Shown here: positions 53,277 through 63,926 of the stretch, in pieces | How positions within the stretch are numbered: the stretch's first letter is position 1 | Layout: every line of letters begins with the position of its first letter | Translations under genes and position numbers: made by a program | Notes under the pieces: generated by a model | Told to the model about the DNA's origin: nothing | Database searches by the model: none | What the model saw: only the letters and a program-made list of their open reading frames with translations | Source of the DNA: Mycogone perniciosa | Taxonomy: Eukaryota > Ascomycota > Sordariomycetes > Hypocreales > Hypocreaceae | Length of the DNA: 64,000 nt | Assembly: GCA_025331125.1 (NCBI GenBank) | Contig: JAOALB010000062.1 | Span: forward strand, 221,151 to 285,150 | Direction of reading: 5' to 3'

Positions 53277-53615
53277 ATATCAAATATACTACTTTCCTAA
53301 TGATCAAGTGATACCTACTTCGTATACGATGTACGAAATGGCGACCGGTTCAGCTCAAACTTGATATTCCTCATGCTAGTGCCAACTTCCGTGCTCATTG
53401 CGGAGTACACCTGTTATATTCCACACAGTAAAGGTGGGTTTGGAAGCACTGGATAAGGCTTCTTTATCGCTATTATCGCTATATTGAAGGATGTGTTTAG
53501 GATACCAGTCCAAAGAGGGGGTATAGAAACAGGTGTGTTCTCGTCAAGAATAGCGGTCTATTTGTGGCACTCAGGACGATTCTTAATGCCAGATTGCTAG
53601 CTTTGATGAGGAAAA

Positions 53616-55419
53616 ATGCGGTCTGAACTAACGCTATCTGGATTGCCATGGATTACATTGGGAGTGTGGGTTGTCAACTCTCTCTTGGTATTTGCAAGTA
53701 CACTCGGGCACAATTATGTACTTGATTGTGAGGCTCATACCTGATATTAGATCGTCACTCTCGTTACCTATCGACTAAAGTTTCATCCCCTCGCTCAATA
53801 TCCAGGACCGTTCCTGGCGAAGATCACGAATTGGCGTGCTGCATATTATACCTGGATCGGTGATAGTCATGTAGATACTTGGAGGATTCATGAAACATAT
53901 GGTGCACCACTGTCTGCTGCTCACTCAGTATTCACGTCGCTCATTCTAACGGCGTAGGCCCCTTCGTCCGCGTGGCTCCGAACGTCATCTCAACCAACAC
54001 GGTCACAGCGTACGATACAATCTACGGCCATGGTAGTAACGTCACAAAGGCCGATGTCTACAGAGTCACGCGCCCCAATCTCAATATTCCTACCATCGTC
54101 GATGCCCAGGACAAACCGACCTTCTCACGTAAACGAAGGCTTCTTGCGCACCTGTTCTCTCCCTCGGCTCTGGCCTCGTTGGAAGAGAGAATGTTGACAC
54201 CAATCCGACTTCTCTGTAACAAGATGCGCGACGGGGTGGATAATGGAACTTGGGGCCCGCCTCGTAACATCTCTGAGTGGACTCGATATTGCACATTTGA
54301 CACGCAAAGCAGCCTCTGCTTCGGCAAGAGCTTAGATCTGTTAGAGAACAAGGACAATCGGTACATTTTGCCGCTAATGACAACCATTGGACGAAGAAAT
54401 GCAACTGTAAGAGCCTCCCTCATCTTGCACATCAACGTTGCGAGTTTCCTTCACTGACAGAATTCTACACAGTGTATTGTGCAGCCGCGCATCCGCCAGC
54501 TCAAACTAGACATTCCGCACATCATATGGAATATTAGGGGCTTGTTACGCTACAATAATTGGATTTCAGATCGAAATCGGGAAGGAATCATGGAAAGTAA
54601 AGCTGCCGGCCCAGCTGGATTCTTCTCGTACCTTGTCAGTGCTCTTGATACAGAGACGGGAAGTGGATGGGGTACAGAAGAAATCTGGGCTGAGAGCAGT
54701 GTTCTTGTTGTGGCTGGTAAGTCCGAGTTCGCAAATGTGTGGCCAGCAAGGCTTAACGGCTGAGGTAAACAGGAGCTGATACAATCGTGACGGGCATCAC
54801 GGGGACCTTATTCTACCTGCTACACAACCCTGACGAAATGGATCAAGCCAAGAGAGAAATTCGGGCAGTGTTTTGCGATGTGGAAGATATCAAGCCAGGT
54901 CCATTGCTTAACTCATGCCGATTTCTCATGGCCTGTGTAGACGAGACACTTCGAATGGCGCCCCCTGCCTCTCAAGCTCCTCCGCGACTTGTACTTGCTG
55001 GTGGCCTGAAGATTGATGGACAAGTTCTACCAGAAGGGGTTGTGGTTGGCACTCCCATCTACTCATTGCATCACAATCCGGAGTACTTTGATGACCCTTT
55101 TACATACCGACCTTCGCGGTGGTTACCAGAAATCAACACGGAGGAAGCCACCCAGCGGTATAGGTCGGCGTACTGTGCTTATAGCAAGGGCCCACGAAGC
55201 TGCATTGGGCGAAACCAGGCACAGGTTCAGATGCCGCTAACGCTGGCACGACTTCTCTTTCTATTCGACGTTCGCATTACCCCAGGGACGCACTTGGGAG
55301 AGGGCAATCCAAAGACGAAGATATGGGGGCGACATCGTCCAGGAGAGTATCAGATGCGAGACTGGTTCACTGCGGAACGCGATGGACCTTCTATTCAGTT
55401 TCGGATGAGAGAAATGTAG
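53616..55419 (+). CDS. Cytochrome P450 monooxygenase no. 1, 520 aa, five exons
   Basis: This is a heme enzyme of the ER membrane that would hydroxylate or otherwise oxidise the polyketide, using electrons from P450 reductase. Exons: 53616-53687, 53751-53901, 53958-54406, 54473-54716, 54773-55419; introns of 56-66 nt, with exon lengths summing to 521 codons. The first 30 residues are hydrophobic (WITLGVWVVNSLLIVTLV) and act as the membrane anchor, followed by the proline hinge YPGPFLAK. Conserved elements: I-helix AGADT near residue 304, K-helix ETLR at 364-367, PSRW near 420, and heme loop SKGPRSCIG with ligand Cys449. The usual Phe at the start of the heme motif is Tyr. Donors at 53688 (GTATTT) and 53902 (GTGCAC) are weak, but the joined protein fits the family. 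It shares a promoter region with the PKS and is tail-to-tail with P450 no. 2. All key residues are present. The substrate is unknown. Confidence 0.92.
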
Positions 55420-55435
55420 TTTAAAACACTTCAAT

Positions 55436-57132
55436 CTACATAGCTAATTTGGATCTCCTTCGTACTAGAATAACAGCTCGCTCATCAGGCATAACATTCT
55501 CACCAATCCATCGGCCAGGACCCATTGGGTCGGTCTCTTTCAAGCGCATTTCATAGCGGAGAGCTAGTGATGCGACGATACATTTTAATGTATTAACCGC
55601 CCAGAAGCGACCAGGGCTTCAGGATAGTCTGGTTAGTCAAATTTCTGAAAATTATAGAAGTTGCACTTACCAGACATGTTTACCATTCCCAAAGGCCAGG
55701 AAGTGGCTCCCAAGAGTCTTTGGATCTGTCCCCGCACCAACTTCATAAGTTTTGCCATCGCCTCCTGATTTCTTGCTGCCATTTAACCAGCGAGAAGGGT
55801 CAAACTCTCTCCCTCGGTCGTAGTCTGCCTCATCGCGGTGCATCTCGTATCCAGGCAAGGCCACGACGATACCTTGAGGAACCCAATGCCCATTACCAAA
55901 GCGATATCCCCCTTTGCTGGAAACAGTACGCCTGAGTATTAAGACATTTTGATGAGAGTTACGCAAGCATTCATAAATGAAGCTGTTCGTTGTTTGTAGA
56001 TCCGCAATGCGCAATCCTGTCCGTGAGTCTCTATGGTGTATGCTGCCGAATACCCTAAGAGCCTCGGATCGTAGCATCTCAAACATAGAAGAGCTCTCCG
56101 TAAGCCGAAATATAGCAGCATAAAGCACTATCGACATAGTGTGGACAGCCACGAAGCTACTCATCAAGAACCGATCTACTATTTGCTCAGTACTGTAGCA
56201 GTTCAGATCGGACTGCTCCCGAGCGGCGACAATTATCCAGTACAAGAGGGATGTTTCCCTTCGAGGATTTCCTTTCGATCTCTCATTTTCCAGATATGAT
56301 TTTTCGGATTGAATAATCGGAGTTAGCTTTTTTGCTAGATCGGCTCGTTTACGTCTCAAGGGTATGAGAATAATCTTAGACATCGCCCTATAAACCTCGT
56401 TAAAATGACGGGGATGCAGAAGCATAAAAATTATGCTTACCATCGGAAGATTCCAGGGCATTGGTTGAGTAACCCAGCACTCAAGCGGACACTGGCAAAG
56501 TAGCTAACCAAAGTTTCGAGGAATTGAGGATCACGGCAGAGCCGCAGCCCGACAAACTCTCTCATGGCAATCTGAGCTGCTATCGTCATTACAGAAGCGT
56601 AGACATTTGCCTCCGTCCACGCACCACTTAAGCCATCTTTCTCTGACGTCAAGGGCCACAGAGTGTAAAGTGCTTTTTCGGCTTCTTCGAGGATAGAACT
56701 AGCACGAGCTTGAATTGCCGAATTGGCAAGTTGGCGCCGAAACACGCTTGCATGAAATGGAACATCCGAAACTCCTGGAAAGAGGTAAGTGGCTTGAAGA
56801 CCGTCATTTATAACAGCCCGCCGGAAGTCCAGTTCGGTGTCCAGAGCATTGTATAACTCCTGTGCTAGGGAGGGAGGCAATATGACGGTTGGTCCATTGA
56901 GAAGTGTGGGCACAACGAATGGGGTAGATGTTCTAGCAAATTGTGAATAGCCCTCACAAATCAACTGTTGACAGTGGGAAAGGCTGCGATGTTTGTCCCT
57001 GAGATAGGACCAGAGAGTATAAGTCTGGCCATGGCATGAACTGCCTAGCTGAGCAAGACGGGAGGAAAAATCGTAAAAATACTTAACAACAACCAGAACG
57101 ACAATGGAGATTAAAAGATAGATGGTCAACAT
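55436..57132 (-). CDS. Cytochrome P450 monooxygenase no. 2, 529 aa, three exons
   Basis: A second membrane P450, from a different subfamily. Exons: 56441-57132, 55671-56387 and 55436-55616; introns of 53 and 54 nt with TTTTAACG and GACTAACC branch sites, total 530 codons. Residues 1-20 (MLTIYLLISIVVLVVVKYF) form the anchor. The oxygen-binding helix has FVAVHTMS with His near 313, the ExxR motif is ECLR at 370-373, DPSRW precedes the heme loop, and FGNGKH-VCPG supplies the ligand Cys470. The heme Cys codon is split by the last intron, so unspliced frames end in HVW just before it. The HT-type helix and CPG loop are typical of fungal P450s acting on terpenoid or polyketide substrates (family knowledge). 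Its stop lies 16 bp from the stop of P450 no. 1. It appears intact. The substrate is unknown. Confidence 0.92.
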
Positions 57133-57735
57133 AATTTATTCTTCTGTGTAGGCGTGTGTTCACAAAACACCTAGTGTGCACTATCTCAGAAGCCACTTTA
57201 TGTCCACGTCACACAATACAGAGTACTCCGTACTATATAACAAAGTAAGAACTGCCAGACTCCATGGTGCTAGGAAATAAAGGCCTCGCTATAACGATAA
57301 CATTATTGTCCCGATGTTGAGGAGCTAATTATGTTGGACAGTGCGAGAAGAAGATGTTTGTAAAAGAATTACCAGAAAGGGGAGAAGCCAATTAAGTGTA
57401 GGTGGATCTTGCACACTAATAAGTCGGACCACCCTGTCCGTCATCCCAAGTATTGCTTTGCCTTATCTACCTACCGTATGGATCCTGGATCTTAATGGGC
57501 CACATTAATGCATGAACTGTCATAAAAGTACGGAGTACTCCGTACTAGATCCTTAATCCTGGTGTCTGTGGGAAGAATACGGAATACTCCGTAGGAAAGG
57601 AGAACACTCCCTCGGACAGTTTTTGTTCCCCTCCTCCGCAGGGTTATTTAATCATGACTACATCATTGGCTGTGCAAGAGTCAAACTGCATCTTGCCAGC
57701 AAATCGGCCTATCTACTAGCTGGTCGTGAGCAAAC
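57133..57735. promoter_or_regulatory. Divergent promoter region, P450 no. 2 and hydrolase
   Basis: 603 bp separate the start codons of P450 no. 2 and the hydrolase. The region carries several copies of an ACGGAGTA / TACTCCGT motif, including a perfect 20-bp palindrome at 57527-57546 and a near-palindrome at 57579-57594, plus GAGTACTCCGTAC near 57221. The repeated palindrome might be a regulator site or a dispersed repeat. Confidence 0.5.
57527..57546. promoter_or_regulatory. Perfect 20-bp palindrome
   Basis: AGTACGGAGT followed directly by ACTCCGTACT. The core recurs at 57579-57594, near 57221 and near 61079. A dimeric zinc-cluster regulator could bind CGG...CCG spaced this way, but that is a guess. 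Confidence 0.4.
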
Positions 57736-58651
57736 ATGTCAGACAGAAAGGTTCGCGTCCTCTGTCTCCACGGTGGAGGCTCCAGCAATGAGGTGAGAGC
57801 AAATATTCCCCAACTCCTGAATTCACGAGCCAATGTGTACAAACATCGACGTAGATCATGAAAATGCAAACCGGTATGGAACACTTGGCCTTTGACCTTT
57901 GTGGCTTGCAACTGTGCTTACCTTACTGAGGCTAAAGCCGCTATTCGATACGAGATGGAACATGAGGCGGCCTTTGAGTTCGTGGAGGGAGCTTACACTT
58001 CCCCATCTGGAGATGGCACGTTTGTCTGGGCAGGTCCCGATTCCATTGATTTCGCAGAGTGTAAGCTGACCACTCACTTCGCTGTACACAGCTTTGGCAG
58101 GTAACTCAAAGGGTGTCCGGTTAGACGAGGTTATGGCCCCTTCGGACCAGCAATTCTTCGCCTACTACGACCCACGTGACGCAGTCTCCCTGCAGTCAGC
58201 ATAGGACGAGATGCTCGAATTCCTGAATGAATCCCATTTTGATGCTGTTCTCGCCTTCTCTGAAGGCGCCGCTCTAGCGTCGAGCCTTATGGTGCGTCAT
58301 GCGCTTAAGAACCCGACCCAACCGCCTCTCTTCCCCTGCGCTATCTTCCTCTCGGGCATTCCGCCGTTGTGCGTTGCGGATCCCAATGAGGAGGAGGATG
58401 GGCAGAAGCTTCGACGATGCCAGTGGGACCTAGACGGCGTGATAATCCACGAGCCGACGCTACATGTCATCGGGGCGGTCGACCCGTGGCGGCCATCGAA
58501 TGAGATCTTGTTGGGACTTTGCGAGCATAAATTGGCGACGTGCATCTTACATCCTGGCGGGCACGAGATTCCCAAGAGTCCGAAATCCCTAACCGATCAG
58601 ATTGTCCAAGGCATCCGGGATAAGATTTCCAAGGCAAGACTGAGGCAGTGA
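57736..58651 (+). pseudogene. FSH1/LovG-like serine hydrolase with in-frame stop
   Basis: An alpha/beta hydrolase of the FSH1 family. Members beside HR-PKS genes, such as LovG, release the finished polyketide from the ACP. Exons: 57736-57792, 57855-57873, 57938-58060 and 58101-58651, total 250 codons. The N-terminus reads VRVLCLHGGGSSNE, then TAAIRYEMEHE. The nucleophile Ser120 lies in AFSEGAA, the acid is Asp194 in GAVDPW, and the base is His221 in HPGGHE, so the catalytic triad is complete. Codon 101 is TAG (58202-58204), just before the helix leading to the nucleophile elbow. No plausible intron removes it while keeping frame. A single C-to-T change of CAG would explain it. Intron 3 is short (40 nt; a 31-nt alternative also keeps frame). 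If the TAG is real, the protein ends before its active site. Confidence 0.85.
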
Positions 58652-58972
58652 GTTGGCTGTGGGAATTACATGGTATCCTCGGCCCAACTGTTAACCTGAG
58701 CAATAGATAGTTCCATATTACGGCCCATTCCCTCATTCCAACAAACATTCTTTCATTCGTAACTAGCTTGCAATAATAGCCGGATATATAAGCCAATAAC
58801 AATATCATAATAATCTTATAATCAATTAATTAGCAAGTATTCTATATATTTAAGGAGTAGCTTGTTCTATTTAATGTAGGATTAGTAAAAGTATTAAATT
58901 TAATTATTTTTAATTTATTTATAAGTCTTTATACTATAAATCTATAATTACTAGTATCAAAAGGAAAGCTAG
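58652..58972. other. Hydrolase 3' flank turning AT-rich, no gene seen
   Basis: The first 150 bp are ordinary composition and the rest is AT-rich. No coding frame or RNA gene is supported. Confidence 0.4.
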
Positions 58973-59125
58973 TGTTATAGTATAGAAGGGTAAGTTAAGG
59001 TAAATAATATTATTGTATTTTAAAGAATGAGAAAGCCTTAAGGCTTTATAGGATACTATGGTTATTAAATATATACTAGTGTACAAATATATAACTAAAG
59101 CTCATATAACTAAGCATTAACTTTA
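58973..59125 (+). repeat. Family 5 repeat (possible LTR), truncated
   Basis: It starts TGTTATAGTATAGAAGGG and matches 5050-5215. The right side runs into another repeat that starts TGTCACGATCC at 59126. No duplication was found. Confidence 0.5.
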
Positions 59126-59345
59126 TGTCACGATCCAATATATACCCGGCTCTCCGCACCAGTTAGACTAGCAGAGAATGGGATCCCTGGCCACAATGGA
59201 ACATGACCCGATAACGTAACTAGCCAAGAAGGAATAGAAGAATAATGCGCCGATAAAATCGCAGGATCGGTTATTAATCCTGCGATCTAGTGGACCCTAT
59301 ATAGGCTATAGGCTAATGGATTGATAATAAAGGCATTGGGTCAAC
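59126..59345 (+). repeat. Possible LTR fragment interrupted by a family 3 LTR
   Basis: It begins TGTCACGATCCAATATATAC and contains a TATATAGG-like promoter stretch near 59297. It stops at the family 3 insertion, and its remainder should begin at 59754. The far end could not be placed, so the LTR assignment is tentative. Confidence 0.35.
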
Positions 59346-59753
59346 TGTCACGACCCGACCATGTCGAGGACCAGGTCACGGGGGCACAGGAGAATACCGG
59401 TTACACCGACCAATTATCAAGAAGTGATCACCGCGCTAAGAGTGATCACTCAAACGCTCACTACACCAAGAAGTGTGATCACTTACTCGATCACCGCACT
59501 ATTACAGTGATCGCAGCAACGCTCACTGAGACACCAGTGATCACATATAAATTTCCTTTGTATATATACGACTGGCTTGTTACTCATTTAATATAATTAC
59601 TTAGGCAGTCGTTAATAAATTGCATTCACTAGAACCGCCTGTTCTACAGAATCGTGACTATATTACCCTGCTTACTATTTATCCCTGACTTCTCTCTCAA
59701 TATAAACCCATAAACCTCGGTTTAACTGTTGAGAACCAACCCGGATCGTTACA
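59346..59753 (+). repeat. Solo LTR, family 3, GC-normal copy
   Basis: 408 bp, TGTCACGACCCGACC to CGGATCGTTACA, flanked by TCAAC and TTAAC, a 5-bp duplication with one C-to-T change. Its centre contains many short GTGATCA/TGATCAC palindromes that vary between copies of the family. Confidence 0.85.
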
Positions 59754-60030
59754 TTAACGGAGATATAAGGGATATATAAAGGCTAAAAGAAGCCTATATT
59801 TATATAGATAGAAGACTAGTTATTAATGTAGTTAATTTATTAAGTATTATTTAACTGTATTGGATCTATAATATTAAGCCTGCTTAGTATTATACTTTAA
59901 TTACCTGCGAATATAGACTTGATTTAGGTTTATCCTTTAAAAATAGACTAGTATGTTATATGTTAATAACTTTTATTTAAATAATTACTATATATCACTT
60001 AGTAATATTATATATTTATTATAACTACTT
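59754..60030. other. AT-rich DNA between two solo LTRs, no gene seen
   Basis: Probably the rest of the element interrupted at 59346. No frame or end can be defined. Confidence 0.35.
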
Positions 60031-60418
60031 TGTTAGGGGTAACTGACATGCCCAACACACTTGCACTCCTTTTTACTGGCCTACCTAAGGGAAGTTAGTT
60101 GCTTATTTAAGCAACTACTAGATTAGGAAGGCGTAAGACTATAAAGATAAAGAGATAGACCTAGTTTAATAAACACCAACCTGCTTCTTCCTCCAATACA
60201 CTACCCTACCTGTGATTTCACAGCCGTTAAGGCGTATGGAGATAACCGTTGGTTGCTTTCGACTGCAGACATTATGATTAAATGATTCGCAGTATCTTTT
60301 AGCCCCTATATTACCCAACCGCGGCTTCGTGGTTCTGTCAAGAGCGCGGTTCCCGCGCTCTATTCAGGTTGTTGTTGGTGTGTGTGTGTGTGTTTGGAGT
60401 GCCAATTCCTCCTCGACA
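60031..60418 (+). repeat. LTR family 2, GC-normal solo copy
   Basis: 388 bp, TGTTAGGGGTAACTGACATG to TTCCTCCTCGACA, with a TG-dinucleotide run near 60376-60393. The hexamer AACTAC lies at 60023-60028 and again at 60419-60424, which would be the target duplication if the element starts two bases earlier. It is the reference for the mutated copies at 6521 and 14792. Confidence 0.75.
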
Positions 60419-61469
60419 AACTACCTTTAATTTAACTATACTAAACCCTTAAAATATTAACTTTGCGATATAGGTCACTAGGCGCCGATAGTGAGGCTGA
60501 ATCGACTCTGACTACATAGCCCGACGGGGCAGCTTGCAGACATACCTCTAGCAACCAAATAAAGTCGTCACTCCGCGTGTAACTGGTGTCCTTTGGGAAA
60601 TACATTCGTATCAGCGGCGAGAAGACAGGCACAACAAGTAAGCCTTTGACGGTCCCGGGAGTTGTCGTCTACCCGCGTTAGCCCTGCATATTTCCTCTGG
60701 TGCTCTCAGAGTAATTTCGCGCCCTCAGACGACCATATTAATCACCAATTCTGTCTTTTTTGTTAGGTTTTGCTTCCTTGGTACCTATACGCTACAGGTA
60801 TTCGGCAAAGCCACAGAAGCCACAGCCTATTACTCCGCAGTCCTTAATAAAGTTAGCTGAAAAACTGGCGATACCCAATTCGTCTTTTACTGTATCCTAC
60901 TTTATATTAACTAATAGCTTTTTCGTCGCATTATATATAGTGTTACTCTATACTTATCTATATATATAGTGTGGGCTTACATTTTAGTGGATTTTTGGTC
61001 TGACATTTTTATTACTTGAAGCTCCCACCCAGTTCCACTATAAAGGGATTAAAAAGCAGTAATATTATTGTATACAGAGTACGGAGTACACACTAACAAA
61101 TCTATAAAATGAATCACTATTTTCCCTTTACCTATACCACTAAATTAAAAGGGCACTCTGTCTCCGTATCTACCCTTTAATTCCGCAATATAAATATAAA
61201 CAACGCGAAGACTCTAGCTAACATCAGGGATTACTGTTATATATCGCTGTTTAATTGATTGGGATTTGCGCTAGCTATTGTATTAGAGGAGGTGTAAGCC
61301 TAATAGACAGCCAGGGGCATAAATATCGGAATGAAAATAAGCGCCGATATTGGAAGCTTTAAAGGTAAAGGCTAATAGAAAAATTAGTGGTGTAATCTCT
61401 GTTTTGTTTGATTGTGTCAGGTGACTTAATGGTGATAGACTATTTAGCGCGGGGTTCCTTTTCTTCCAA
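60419..61469. other. About 1 kb without a supported gene
   Basis: Mixed composition. A minus-strand frame at 60441-60632 encodes PVFSPLIRMYFPKDTSYTRS and holds an in-frame GTATGT, so it could be an exon of an unrecognised gene; a plus-strand frame lies at 60760-60969. Neither matches a family I know and neither has a full gene model. An ACGGAGTAC motif lies near 61080. Confidence 0.3.
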
Positions 61470-61690
61470 AAACGGACGCATGTAACTCTAAATTCGGAGT
61501 CTTCGACTGCAAAAAATGGAAGACATTAAACTCAAGAAAAGAGCTTGACGGGATCCCGTATATTCCAATAGATATGGTCGTATGTGGTGGTTAGTCTCTT
61601 AGCACACATAATGTCCGCATCACTACTTCGTACAAAGCAGCGAACAAGAGAAAACATTAAACCATATACAATAGCCGGTATTTGCTGGTA
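61470..61690 (-). repeat. 5S-linked repeat, copy 1, with a mutated 5S 3' end
   Basis: It is similar along its length to 63735-63955. Its right end, 61664-61690, is the reverse complement of the last 27 or so bases of 5S rRNA with transitions (CATATACAATAGCCGG against CATACAACAGCCGG). The rest of the 5S gene is missing. Confidence 0.6.
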
Positions 61691-61727
61691 ATAGCCTATA
61701 TATTATATATACCCCCCCTATTTCGGC

Positions 61728-62400
61728 GTCTGCTCTATATTGCCTACAGTAGTCTTAGGCAGATAGTACCTTTTTGAAAAGCACGGCGCCCAGAACCTCT
61801 CCCAGTAGAAGCCTATTTCAGGGTTTACGGCATTGGCATTTTTAAACTCCTGCAGCGCCCTTTAATACACCTCGCGCGGTTGGCTCTGGATTGTCTCGCG
61901 GCGCACCGCAAAAGTACCTCTATAGTTGGACTTAATGGCAGGAAGGTGCTCGCATTTACTAAAGATAAGAGACCAAAATTCTGCAGGAGTGTAGCGCGTG
62001 TTAGCGAGCGACTTGAGCTGGCTTGCAGTTATCTAGAGAGACTCCTTAAGATCGGTCCAGTTAATATAGGACCAGTCGTCTGTGTTGTGCCAGAGGGATA
62101 GGTTAAAGGGGTTAATCTTGTCTTTATCTACCGTCTCTGCGATTTCGACTATTTGCTCTGTAGTGTTAATGATAGGGTTGAGCAGATCGAAGGGGTCTGC
62201 TTATAAGAAGATCATGATCTCCTGCAGGTTATCATAGTGGTGAGTGATGTGTGTTAGGTGGGTATATCCCTCGCGACTAATATTAGGCAGCGGTATATAG
62301 GATTGGAAGATACTGTAATCGACCGAGTCGTTGGCTTAGGTGATGCTACCCTTAGCATAGATAAATACATTCTTAGCAATAGACACCTAAGGCTTAAAGG
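61728..62400 (-). pseudogene. DUF3431-family protein relic, RIP-mutated
   Basis: The minus strand holds one long frame interrupted only by stops at 62336, 62201, 62033 and 61862. Fragments in order: SVDYSIFQSYIPLPNIS, REGYTHLTHITHHYDNL, then MIFL before a stop, ADPFDLLNPI, YTPAEFWSLIF, TFAVRRETI and FYWERFWAPCF. They follow the DUF3431 pattern (GREA-YL-HI---YD-LPD--IFLH-D ... W--LF ... FAVSRE-I ... E--W---F), a fungal family of unknown function. Each stop can be derived from a Gln or Trp codon by one or two transitions in CpA/TpG context. The N-terminal part is unclear beyond about 62400. The short plus-strand frames in the interval are shadows. Confidence 0.8.
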
Positions 62401-62470
62401 GCTCTTTATATCACACTACAATAATGCCTATATTAGCTATAGCGGACTAGGCGAAAGCGAGTGCTATTAG

Positions 62471-63734
62471 CGGTATAGTCTTTATTTTGAGTGGAATTAG
62501 TGAATAGTAATAAGTAGTAAATATAAAAAGCGATAAAGAAGCAATAAAGAAAAAAAGAGTTAATAAAGAAAAGAGGAGTATTTAGGCTGGTCCAAGCCTG
62601 ACATTAAATATAAGTAAAAGTAGTAAAGCAGCGTAGATTAACCAGAACTCGCTTCTGCGGTTAATGGAGACTAGTATATAAGTTAATACAAGTATAATCG
62701 ATATAAATAAACTTAATAACTGACATACTTTATAGTGCGGGAATGCAAGATAAGATGCCGGCTTATATTTGCTGTAAGCCTGCCCCCCCCCTGGCTAAAG
62801 CCGATATAACCGCAGGCTGCACTAGAGCCGCAACTTAGGCCACCTGCTCTATTATAGATCTTAAACCCGGTTCGTAATCCTACTAATATTATGTCAGATA
62901 CTATTTACGGGATGCCTGAAATAAAAGCACGCAACAGGAATAACTAACCATACTATAACCCACCTTTCCGCAGATTCAAATTCCTCTTAACTTATAAACT
63001 AGTACTCTACCCAGCTATTTTATATAACCTATAATCTATTTACTTATATGGAATACTGTATTTTCTTTTAAGTATAAGTGTTAGGAGACTGGAAGCTCCG
63101 GAGCCCTTTTGATATTACATAGGCTGGAATGCAGATATAAGAAGCAACTGTAGTCCCTAAAGATATAGAGCTTCAAAGACCAGCAAATTACTGCTGCTAT
63201 GCCTAGCTATTAGTTTCTGGTATATTACCTGCTTGTTAGCATCTATCTTCCCTCTAAGTGACTACTCTTTAATCTCCTCTACTTTTCCTTAGGATAGCAG
63301 TCCATCGCCTAATCAGTCTGCCTATATAAAGTCTTTTATAATATACTTTAGCTTTTCAATAACAAAAGAATACAATAAAAAATTAACAGTTAGTTTTATA
63401 TTAAAATAAACCTATTTATAAAAAATAGCTTTAATAATTACGTTAATTATTATAATAATACTAACTGTAATAAAATCTAATATAATTATATAAAGTATAA
63501 AAGAAATATATAATAAAGTTAAGTTTTTATAAATAATAAATTAAAATAACTATTTAAAACTATCTTATATTATATTTAATTAAAAACTTAAAATCAAATA
63601 GCTTAGCTAAGTATAAAAATGCTAGGGATATATAAACCTATATTTTATAGGTATAAAAACAGTATAGTTATGGTAGCGCTTGCTTTATATTAAATATAAA
63701 TAGAGGACTAAACGGTAGCGAGCGTCTTAATACA
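62471..63734. other. About 1.3 kb of degraded DNA, no gene seen
   Basis: Composition varies from near-normal (62740-63060) to AT-rich (63340-63700). No open frame, RNA gene or LTR end could be supported. Confidence 0.4.
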
Positions 63735-63926
63735 GGGTTCGTTAGTCTTTTAAAACGGAATTATGCAACTGCAAATTTAAAGTCTTAAAGTGCAAAAATG
63801 AAGACATTAAAGTTAAGAAAAGAGCTTAACGGGATCCTGTGTATTCTAATAGATATGGTTATATTATGGTGGTTAGACTCTCAGCTCGCATATCTCACAA
63901 CAGCAAACAAAAAGAAACATTAAAAG
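63735..63926 (-). repeat. 5S-linked repeat, copy 2 (downstream of 5S gene)
   Basis: This is the sequence downstream of the minus-strand 5S gene. It shares blocks such as AAGAAAAGAGCTTAACGGGA with 61470-61663. In 5S orientation it starts with a T-rich stretch that would end Pol III transcription. Confidence 0.6.

Larger units (their letters stand above)
52287..53615. promoter_or_regulatory. Divergent promoter region, PKS and P450 no. 1
   Basis: The start codons of the PKS (52286, minus) and P450 no. 1 (53616, plus) face away from each other across 1.33 kb, so this interval should hold both promoters. It contains a solo LTR (52566-52816), an imperfect inverted repeat (52920-53046) and a tandem array (53122-53276). 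No TATA box or named binding site can be assigned with certainty. Confidence 0.6.

Noticed and set aside
60441..60969. Short frames on both strands
   Set aside because: No family match and no complete gene model; kept only as a note in the intergenic entry.
61880..62470. Two plus-strand open frames
   Set aside because: The minus strand carries a recognisable DUF3431 relic over the same bases.
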